The notes below the pieces were generated by a model, which made no database searches, was not told the origin of the DNA, and saw only the letters and a list, made by a program, of their open reading frames with translations. A stretch of 64,000 nt of DNA from Pseudomonadota bacterium (GTDB lineage: Bacteria > Pseudomonadota > Gammaproteobacteria > Pseudomonadales > Pseudomonadaceae). The stretch is from the NCBI GenBank assembly GCA_023388335.1, contig JAEWGL010000091.1:1-64000 (forward strand). The letters are read 5' to 3'. Below, piece by piece: positions 58,304 through 64,000 of the stretch (position 1 is the stretch's first letter; every line of letters begins with the position of its first letter). The position numbers were made by a program, and so were the translations under genes.

Positions 58304-59085
58304 ACCGCCAGCAGACGGTTGCGCAGCGCTTCCAGGCCCCGACTGTCCAGGCCGCTGAAGCGCAGCAGGTAGCGCTCCAGCCCCCCATACTCTGCCTCGA
58401 GCACTGCATAAGCCGCATTCAGGTACTCAGGCCGGGCATCCAGCACGATATTGATCGCCGCTTCGCTGACCGGCTGGCCCACCATGCGGCTCACCGCAGT
58501 GTGCATGGCCTCCTGGCGCAACGCATCCAGCTGGCTGAAGCGTCGCGCCGAGCGCAGGTAGTCCGCCATTATCTGTTCGGGCTCGACCCCAAGCGCATGC
58601 AGGACAAGCGCCACGGCCACACCCGTGCGGTCCTTGCCGGCGGCACAATGGATCAGCACCGATGGCTTTGGGGCGGCGAACAGGCTGAACAGCGCCGGCA
58701 TATGCCCCGCCAGCAGACCGGGCAACCTTCGGTACACCTCCAGCATCATGCCTTGCGCCCCCTCCACCGCTGGGTTTTCCGCCAGCATCGCCGCAATGGC
58801 CGAGTCCCCCCGCAGATCAGCACCAATAGTCAGATGAAGGTGCTGCAAGCCCGCAGCCGCCAAGCCGCTCGGATAACACTCGCGCTCGCCGGCACTGCGC
58901 AGGTCACACACAGCCTTCAGGCCCAGACGCTGCAACACTTGCCAGCTCGAGGGCGTGAGCCGATGCAACTGGTCCGAGCGCAACAGGCTGTGGCCTGCGA
59001 TACGTCGGCCACACAGGGCGGGCATGCCTGCGAGGCTGCGAAAGTTGTCTACGCCTGGCAGGTGCAACACCTGCGAATTGGCCAT
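58300..59085 (-). CDS. Tyrosine-phosphatase-like phosphatase (PF13350 type)
   Basis: 261 residues from ATG 59085 (GGAGG seven bases upstream). LRSDQLHRLTPSSW, CDLRSAGERE and the P-loop HCAAGKDRTGVA with nucleophile Cys and Arg define the dual-specificity/tyrosine phosphatase fold (Y_phosphatase3). It starts two bases after the kinase gene stop. Relatives include lipid phosphatases. Next to a small-molecule kinase, it may remove a phosphate from a terpenoid intermediate or act in control; neither is shown. Confidence 0.88.
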   Translation of the reverse strand: MANSQVLHLPGVDNFRSLAGMPALCGRRIAGHSLLRSDQLHRLTPSSWQVLQRLGLKAVCDLRSAGERECYPSGLAAAGLQHLHLTIGADLRGDSAIAAMLAENPAVEGAQGMMLEVYRRLPGLLAGHMPALFSLFAAPKPSVLIHCAAGKDRTGVAVALVLHALGVEPEQIMADYLRSARRFSQLDALRQEAMHTAVSRMVGQPVSEAAINIVLDARPEYLNAAYAVLEAEYGGLERYLLRFSGLDSRGLEALRNRLLAV

Positions 59086-59087
59086 TA

Positions 59088-60287
59088 TCAATCCTCCAGC
59101 AGGTGTGCATATGCCCGCGTCAGCGGACGCGCGCCCTCCCCCAGAACGGGGGTACGACGGGGCTTGCGGCCATGCGTCAGCAGGCGAAGGGTGTCGAAGT
59201 CTTCGGCGGCGGCAAAAAAGCGCTCCACCATCGGCAACCCTGCCTGGCCCCAGTCATCCATGTTCGACATCCACGTCTGCATGCCCCACACCGGCCAACG
59301 CCGCAACTGCTCCCAGGCGGCGTCTTGGTCGAGTACACCGCTAGCGCCCAGGCTGATCAGTTTCTCGCGATATACCCGCAACAATCGCTGCGCATCGGCG
59401 CGGCGCTCTTCTACCGTCAGCGCGCCGAGCATGAAATACGCCACATCGCGCCACGGCCGGCCCCGCCTTGCCAGCTGCCAGTCAAGCCAGATGCGTTGCC
59501 CGTTACCGCGCAAAAAGCTGTTGCCCTGGTGCGAGTCACCATGGATCAGGCAGATGGGCGAGGTCTGCGCCCGCTCGAAGGCTGCCAACTCATCGAAGGC
59601 ATGGCTGAACAGCTCCGGCGTCTCGTACATCCACCGGGGCAGCCGCTGCCGGTAGCCGTCCTTGCGCAGGTTGACCTTGATGTAGTTGTACATGCGCAGC
59701 AGCCCATCGCTGTCTACCGGGTTGGCCATTGACACCGGAAGCCAGCCCTGGCGATGCAACAGCGGGTTGTCCCAGGTCGCGGCATGCAGCGTGGCCAGCG
59801 ATTCCAGCCCCTGAGCAACACCGTCCACCCCCAGGTGATCGGTGCTGTGGCCGAATTGCCCGTCGGCCAGCCCGAGGTCCTCCATCACCACGACACCACG
59901 GCCACCGCCATCGGCGTCCCAGTCAGTGAAATAGGTGGCAGGCAATGGCGCACCGGACCATGTGCGGGCCAGATGATAGAAACGCGACTCCAGCTCACAG
60001 ATGTCGCCGCTCTCGAAACCTTCCGACCAGTTCGATTTCAGGCAGACATGCGACGGTATCCCTGCGCGCTGGCCGACCTCGTTCAACTCGAGCCTGGCGC
60101 GCAGCTTGGTGGTATGCCCATTGCGGACCTCCACCACTACCAGCGCCAGCACCTCGATACCGGGATAGCACGGCTGCAGCAGTTGCGTGAGCAAGGCCGC
60201 GTTGATGTCGCCAAGTTGCCGCGGCAGCCGCCCGCCACGTTGCGGATAGGGCCGCCCGGCGCTCACCGCCAGCAGGCTGTCCATCAT
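59088..60287 (-). CDS. APH/EcKL-like small-molecule kinase
   Basis: 399 residues, starting inside the amidohydrolase stop (ATGA). VCLKSNWSEGF supplies the ATP-binding Lys, VVMEDLG the hinge, LIHGDSHQGN the catalytic Asp and Asn, and IWLDWQ the metal Asp. The layout fits the aminoglycoside-phosphotransferase/ecdysteroid-kinase superfamily. Relatives phosphorylate hydroxyl groups of steroids, or of hydroxyacyl-CoAs (ACAD10/11, LvaA) before elimination. In a diterpenoid island the likely substrate is a hydroxylated terpenoid acid or CoA ester, an inference. Confidence 0.88.
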   Translation of the reverse strand: MMDSLLAVSAGRPYPQRGGRLPRQLGDINAALLTQLLQPCYPGIEVLALVVVEVRNGHTTKLRARLELNEVGQRAGIPSHVCLKSNWSEGFESGDICELESRFYHLARTWSGAPLPATYFTDWDADGGGRGVVVMEDLGLADGQFGHSTDHLGVDGVAQGLESLATLHAATWDNPLLHRQGWLPVSMANPVDSDGLLRMYNYIKVNLRKDGYRQRLPRWMYETPELFSHAFDELAAFERAQTSPICLIHGDSHQGNSFLRGNGQRIWLDWQLARRGRPWRDVAYFMLGALTVEERRADAQRLLRVYREKLISLGASGVLDQDAAWEQLRRWPVWGMQTWMSNMDDWGQAGLPMVERFFAAAEDFDTLRLLTHGRKPRRTPVLGEGARPLTRAYAHLLED

Positions 60288-61321
60288 GGCGTCACTGCGC
60301 GACCAGCGCTGGCCGGCACCTTCAGCTTGAGCAGTTCGATCGCGTTGCCGCTGCGGATCCGCTCGCGGTCCTCAACGGACAGCCCCAGCCCGGCGGTCAG
60401 GTCACCGTGGTCATAGGCCCCGCCGAAGTTGGTGCCGTACAGCAGGCGTTCGGCCCCCACCACTTCAGCGACGCCACGACGCAAGCCAGGTGCGTGCACG
60501 TCGAGGTCGAAGTAGAAATTCTGCAGATAGTCCAGCAGCGGTCGCTGGTTGCGCGTATCGGGCGCCATCGCCTGGTTGAGCTCGCTGAGCCGCCCCAGCT
60601 GGAAGATCGCCATACCCCCGGCATGGGTGATATAGGTTTTCAGGGTTGGAAAGACATCCAGCGCGCCACCACAGATCAGGTACCAGAAAAACAGGGTCTC
60701 ATCGACGCAATCACCCACGATGGACGTGGTTTCGAACTTGTCGTCGGTGTGTTTTTCGCCCCAGTAGATCGACTGGTTGAAGCCATGCACCATGATCGGC
60801 ACATCCAGCCGCACAAGCTTCTCCCATACCGGGAACAGTTGCTCGTCATACGCTTGCAAGCCATTGAAGTTGGCACCGCCTACGCATACGCCCTTGGCCC
60901 CCAACTGGGTTACCGCACGCTCGATTTCCTTGGCGGCGTTGTGCGGGTCGGCCAGGTTGGCGTGGCACCAGAAGTCGAAATGATCGGGGTCGGCGCGGCA
61001 GAATGCCGACATCTCGTCGTTGCAGATACGCGCGTATTCGTTGGCGAAATCACCCGCCCAGTACATGAAGCAATGCGAAGGCGTGGACACCACCAGCTTG
61101 TCGACGCCCCGCTCGGCCATCAGCTTTCGACGACTGGCGTGGGTCATGCGCGCTAGCAGGTTGGCTTGCGCCTCGGCATCGCTGGCGGCTTTGGCCGGTT
61201 GCTTGGTACCGAGGGAAAAATGGCCCACGGTCAGCCCCTGCACTTTCATGAAAGGGCCCCAGAATTCGTGGCGGTTGAGCATGCCCTCGGTCAGCAGGTG
61301 GGCGTGTACATCGATCAGCAT
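60284..61321 (-). CDS. Amidohydrolase-2 family protein, DitL paralogue
   Basis: 345 residues. LIDVHAHLLTEG gives HxH; STPSHCFMYWAGDF, QLGAKGVCVGGANFNG, IMVHGFNQS and YGTNFGGAYD match DitL motif for motif. Same presumed Zn or Mn chemistry (decarboxylation or C-C hydrolysis). It leads the operon amidohydrolase-kinase-phosphatase under dyad site B, the rightmost motif. The doubling with ditL suggests two related substrates, perhaps from different abietanes. Confidence 0.87.
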   Translation of the reverse strand: MLIDVHAHLLTEGMLNRHEFWGPFMKVQGLTVGHFSLGTKQPAKAASDAEAQANLLARMTHASRRKLMAERGVDKLVVSTPSHCFMYWAGDFANEYARICNDEMSAFCRADPDHFDFWCHANLADPHNAAKEIERAVTQLGAKGVCVGGANFNGLQAYDEQLFPVWEKLVRLDVPIMVHGFNQSIYWGEKHTDDKFETTSIVGDCVDETLFFWYLICGGALDVFPTLKTYITHAGGMAIFQLGRLSELNQAMAPDTRNQRPLLDYLQNFYFDLDVHAPGLRRGVAEVVGAERLLYGTNFGGAYDHGDLTAGLGLSVEDRERIRSGNAIELLKLKVPASAGRAVTP

Positions 61322-61394
61322 GGCGTTCTCCGTGTTGTTTTAATCATCCGGTCGCCGGATGGGCCATCAGGCGGATAAAAGCACCCGAAATTAT

Positions 61395-61421
61395 ATAAAC
61401 ACATTTTTAATATATGTTCAT
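61395..61421. promoter_or_regulatory. Island dyad motif, site B
   Basis: ATAAACAC-N11-ATGTTCAT; cores TAAACA (61396-61401) and TGTTCA (61415-61420) 13 bp apart. 74 bp before the amidohydrolase start and the last copy on the right. Confidence 0.65.
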
Positions 61422-61451
61422 TTAATTCCGGCAGCCTGGCGAATTGCACGC

Positions 61452-61475
61452 AAAAAAAACGACCCTCTCGGGCCG
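61452..61475 (-). terminator. Leftward terminator after the DUF1329 remnant
   Basis: Minus-strand CGGCCC-GAGA-GGGTCG stem (one G-T pair) followed by eight T. It lies 24 bp past the stop of the DUF1329 scrap and probably terminated that lost gene. Confidence 0.75.
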
Positions 61476-61498
61476 TGAAAGTGGAGCCGCCGGGTGAT

Positions 61499-61573
61499 TC
61501 AGCGCTGGGTTTCCTGGGACAGGATGGACTCGGGCTTCATGTCCCGTTCCGACTGCGGAACGTCATGCACCTG
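61499..61573 (-). pseudogene. 3' scrap of a second DUF1329 gene
   Basis: Read leftward, the last codons give VPQSERDMKPESILSQETQR and stop at 61499. This matches the C-terminus of the intact DUF1329 protein (TPRTERDMNPEAIVARETQR). Everything upstream is lost and replaced by a REP element at 61578. It shows that another DUF1329 locus, not a copy of the present one at the base level, stood at this border. Confidence 0.75.
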
Positions 61574-61577
61574 TAGC

Positions 61578-61607
61578 CGCCATCAGGAGCAAGTCCCCTC
61601 CCACAAA
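61578..61607. repeat. REP element, P. fluorescens type
   Basis: On the minus strand the sequence TGTGGGAGGGGACTTGCTCC followed by TGATGGCGG is the well-known extragenic palindromic repeat unit of the P. fluorescens lineage. It abuts the broken end of the DUF1329 scrap, so it or its transposase may have taken part in the rearrangement. Confidence 0.75.
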
Positions 61608-61637
61608 CCAGATCCCCTCGCCCAAACGCACAACTCA

Positions 61638-62549
61638 TCAAGACGCACACGCCATAATCAAAAACTGCCGAAACGCCTCAGCCGGCTGCACCAACGCACG
61701 ATCAGACAACCAGACCAACCCCAGCTCCATGGGCGGAATCACATCCACCAACGGGCGTACCTCAATCTTCTTACCCTCCAGCGACCAAGCGCGATAGAGC
61801 ATATCCGACAGAATCGTCACCCCAAACCCATGCCCCACCAGCCCACGCAGTGCCTCCATCGACGAAGTACGAAACGCCACCTTCGGCGCCAACCCACGCG
61901 ATTCCCAATAACGCAGCGTCGACGCGTCGCCTTCATCCACCATGGCGAGGATATACGCGTGCTCGGCAACGTCTTTCAGGTTGATCGAGGCCGCGCCCAT
62001 CAGTGGATGTTGACTGGACAGCCAGAGCTGGCGCCGCGAGCGAATCAATACATGGTGGGCGAACCCGCGCAGGTCCGGAGTGTTGGACACAATCGCCAAG
62101 CCCAGGTCCAGCTCGCCATTGCGCACGGCCGTCTCGATGCTGTGGCGGTCCATGTCCACCAGATCAATCTCGACTTGCGGGTAGCTGCGTTTGAAACGCG
62201 CCAACAGCGCCGGCAGAAAGTACCCCAGCACCGTGTAGGAGGCCCCTACCCGCACGGTGCCTTGCATGCCGTGACTGAGAAACAGCGGCTCGCTGAGAGC
62301 GTCTTGCAGCGTGTCGAGAATATGCCGGGCATGCTGGGAAAACTTGTTGCCTTCGGCCGTCAGCGCGACGCCATAGGGCAAGCGATCAAACAGGCTGACA
62401 CCGAGGGTTTCCTCCAGCTGCAACACCGCGGCGGTGATCGCCGACTGCGAGACATGCACCTTGAGCGCCGCCTGAGAAAACTGCCCGGCGTCGGCGGCGG
62501 CCACGAAATAGCGCAACTGGCGCATGGAAATATCTTTGCCTTTGGTCAT
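61638..62549 (-). CDS. LysR-family regulator
   Basis: 303 residues from ATG 62549 (AGGAA six bases upstream); an ATG at 62525 is the alternative. N-terminal HTH: MRQLRYFVAAADAGQFSQAALKVHVSQSAITAAVLQLEETLGVSLFDRL. The C-terminal two-lobe effector domain starts near GTVRVGASYTVLGYFLP. It diverges from an AraC-type gene with 137 bp between. No island dyad is present, so it likely belongs to the chromosomal flank. Its target is not evident. Confidence 0.92.
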   Translation of the reverse strand: MTKGKDISMRQLRYFVAAADAGQFSQAALKVHVSQSAITAAVLQLEETLGVSLFDRLPYGVALTAEGNKFSQHARHILDTLQDALSEPLFLSHGMQGTVRVGASYTVLGYFLPALLARFKRSYPQVEIDLVDMDRHSIETAVRNGELDLGLAIVSNTPDLRGFAHHVLIRSRRQLWLSSQHPLMGAASINLKDVAEHAYILAMVDEGDASTLRYWESRGLAPKVAFRTSSMEALRGLVGHGFGVTILSDMLYRAWSLEGKKIEVRPLVDVIPPMELGLVWLSDRALVQPAEAFRQFLIMACAS

Positions 62550-62686
62550 CTGATTTCCTGATACCTGCCACCTGAATATATGAAACAGCTGAGTCCGCGC
62601 GCTGGATACACTCGGGTCAGGCAGCATCCCTGGAAACTGACCTTCGAATTTCAGCACCAACAATAAAAATCGCTGAAGGTAGAAAA

Positions 62687-63592
62687 ATGAACGTGATCCA
62701 ATACAGCGAGTACGACTGTGAAGACTTGGGGCATTTCCTGACCGAAGCCTCGGTGGCCAAGCAAGGCTTCGACATCCGCATTGAACACGCCCAGTGGTCC
62801 GACAGCGGCACGGCCCTGATTGAAACGGGCGACAGCTGCCTGCTGCGCCTGATGTTGCCTTCCAGCGGGCATGCCAACCCCAATTGCGGCAGCTTTTCCA
62901 GGCGCGCCGGCCATACGTTCCAGCCGTTGGGCAAACTCCTGTTCATTCCCCACGACACCCAGTTCCACCTGCGCCACGACGCATGCGCGCAGAAGGCCCT
63001 GGTCTGTATCTTCGACCCTGCCGCGCTGGGCGTGCTGGGTTGTTATCGCTGGAACTGGCAGGACAACGTCCATGAATCCATGCTCAACCTGAAGAGTCAC
63101 TACCTGCAGGCCTCGTTGCTGCGCCTGGCGGAAGAAGTCGCTCAACCCAGCTTCGCCAGTGAACTGCAAACTGAATGCCTGCTCACCAGCATTGCCCTGG
63201 ACCTGCGCCGCGAATACATCGACGCGCCGACCCACGGCGTTTCAGCAGGGGCCGGCGACGAAAAACTCAGCCCCGGGCAACTCAAGTTACTGCGTGAATT
63301 GCTGGATGCCAGCCACGACCACGAGTGCTCGCTGCAACGCCTGGCCCAGGCCTGTGACTTGCCGTTGCGCACCCTCTCCAGCCGCTGCAAAAACACCACC
63401 GGCATGACCCTGCGCCGCTACGCCGCGCAATGCCGCCTGCAGACCGCCATGGCGTTACTGGCCGACCCGCACTTGTTGGTCAAACAGGTGGCCTATCAGT
63501 CGGGCTTCAACAATGCCGCCGCGTTTGGCGCGGCCTTCCGCAAAGAACTGGGGGTTACCCCGGAAGAGTTTCGCCGCCAGCGCCAACGCTAA
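62687..63592 (+). CDS. AraC-family regulator
   Basis: 301 residues with AGGTAG ribosome site. The first 190 residues form a cupin-like sensor domain (GKLLFIPHDTQFHLRHD). The C-terminal 100 residues hold two HTH motifs: SLQRLAQACDLPLRTLSSRCKNTTGMTLRRY and VKQVAYQSGFNNAAAFGAAFRKELGVTPEEFRRQ. Likely an activator of the nearby leftward reductase gene or of the lost DUF1329 locus. A terminator hairpin follows the stop. Confidence 0.92.
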   Translation: MNVIQYSEYDCEDLGHFLTEASVAKQGFDIRIEHAQWSDSGTALIETGDSCLLRLMLPSSGHANPNCGSFSRRAGHTFQPLGKLLFIPHDTQFHLRHDACAQKALVCIFDPAALGVLGCYRWNWQDNVHESMLNLKSHYLQASLLRLAEEVAQPSFASELQTECLLTSIALDLRREYIDAPTHGVSAGAGDEKLSPGQLKLLRELLDASHDHECSLQRLAQACDLPLRTLSSRCKNTTGMTLRRYAAQCRLQTAMALLADPHLLVKQVAYQSGFNNAAAFGAAFRKELGVTPEEFRRQRQR

Positions 63593-63615
63593 AAGGCGCC
63601 CTCTCACGGGCGCCT
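63591..63615 (-). terminator. Terminator between AraC and reductase genes
   Basis: AGGCGCCC-6-base loop-GGGCGCCT, an 8-bp perfect stem, with AAAA before it, giving a T-run for the leftward quinone reductase gene that stops at 63626. It may also stop the rightward AraC transcript. Confidence 0.8.
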
Positions 63616-63625
63616 ACCGGGCGAT

Positions 63626-64000
63626 TCAGCGTCGAATCGTTGCGGTGATCTTTGCGTGCGGGCCACTCACCTGCGCCGCCCAGGCTTCGGCAGCCTGGTC
63701 GAGGGTGAAGTCGAGGTAATCGACCTGAATCTGCTGCTCCTTGGCGATCTTCAACAAGCGCAGCCAGATCTGTTCACGGTCGGCAGGTGGGCGTTGCCCG
63801 GTGCCGATGCATGACAGGTTGCGAAACAGAAGGTCGGCAATGTCCAGGTTCAACTGACGCCCGGCGCCGGTGCCGATGGTCATGATGCGCGCGCCCCAGT
63901 TGGTGGCTTTCAGCGACGTCAACATCGGCTGGCCGCACACCAGGTCCAGCACCACATCAAACCCGCCATCGGCAGCGTCCTTGAGCGCGGCAACATCATC
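63626..64000 (-). CDS. Zinc-less MDR / quinone oxidoreductase, C-terminal part (cut by window edge)
   Basis: The leftward frame is open from the right edge to 63626 and gives 124 C-terminal residues: DAADGGFDVVLDLVCGQPMLTSLKATNWGARIMTIGTGAG, then LDFTLDQAAEAWAAQVSGPHAKITATIRR. This is the end of the nucleotide domain and the returning catalytic domain of medium-chain quinone/enone reductases. The Rossmann GxGxxG motif and start lie outside the window. NADPH-dependent reduction of quinones or enones is the family norm. Confidence 0.85.
   Translation of the reverse strand, partial: DDVAALKDAADGGFDVVLDLVCGQPMLTSLKATNWGARIMTIGTGAGRQLNLDIADLLFRNLSCIGTGQRPPADREQIWLRLLKIAKEQQIQVDYLDFTLDQAAEAWAAQVSGPHAKITATIRR

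Noticed and set aside
1..64000. Integrase, transposase, tRNA-linked attachment site or CRISPR array marking the island
   Set aside because: None was seen on either strand; mobility can only be inferred from debris and the REP junction.

Overview
The window is high-GC Pseudomonas DNA: dense minus-strand operons, ATGA stop/start overlaps, and one REP element of the kind common in the P. fluorescens lineage. It holds no rRNA, tRNA, IS element, integrase or CRISPR array that I could find. Most of it, about 7.7 to 61.3 kb, is one catabolic island for abietane diterpenoids (resin acids such as abietic and dehydroabietic acid). It matches, gene type by gene type and in the same order, the dit cluster known from Pseudomonas abietaniphila BKME-9 and Burkholderia xenovorans LB400. 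Dit names are assigned from remembered gene order and family, not from an alignment.

Left flank (1-7.6 kb). A cut DMT exporter, a FadR-type GntR regulator with two TGGT-N3-ACCA operators, and a lone ArsR are mixed with gene debris: a GMC oxidoreductase stub, an internally deleted GNAT gene and a 5'-truncated acyltransferase. Then come a 41-residue zinc ribbon, panC, a glutathione peroxidase, an MFS transporter and a secreted Cache-domain protein.

Core island, left arm (7.7-20.4 kb). Three acyl-CoA dehydrogenases, an enoyl-CoA hydratase, an amidohydrolase, P450 DitQ, then ditP-O-N-M-L (AhpD-like protein, thiolase, 3-hydroxyacyl-CoA dehydrogenase, FAH-family hydrolase, amidohydrolase) and the TetR regulator DitK.

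Core island, centre (20.6-35.0 kb). CoA ligase DitJ, SDR DitI, a DUF2889 protein, the ring-hydroxylating dioxygenase DitA1A2, FAH protein DitH, SDR DitG, a DUF35 protein with the thiolase-fold DitF, IclR activator DitR, MFS DitE, FAH protein DitD, extradiol dioxygenase DitC, SDR DitB and the [3Fe-4S]/[4Fe-4S] ferredoxin DitA3. The expected flow is DitQ-dependent oxidation of dehydroabietate at C-7, ring dihydroxylation of 7-oxodehydroabietate by DitA, rearomatisation by DitB, meta-cleavage by DitC, then FAH-type hydrolysis or decarboxylation and CoA-dependent beta-oxidation and retro-aldol steps.

Core island, right arm (35.3-61.3 kb). Two related MFS permeases, a [2Fe-2S] ferredoxin and its reductase (likely P450 redox partners), SDRs, a second CYP226-type P450 (DitU-like, the abietic acid branch) with its own TetR and a perfect operator palindrome, and a phytoene-desaturase-like flavoprotein. 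These are followed by a four-gene envelope module (RND/MMPL, YCF48 propeller, DUF1329, DUF1302 barrel) and a terminal group of degenerate SDR, DMT exporter, phosphatase, small-molecule kinase and a DitL-like amidohydrolase.

A shared dyad, TG(A/C)ACA-N13-TGT(T/G)CA, with variants, lies in about ten intergenic regions of the island and probably marks one regulon. The right border carries a REP element and a 3' scrap of a second DUF1329 gene, followed by ordinary LysR, AraC and quinone oxidoreductase genes.
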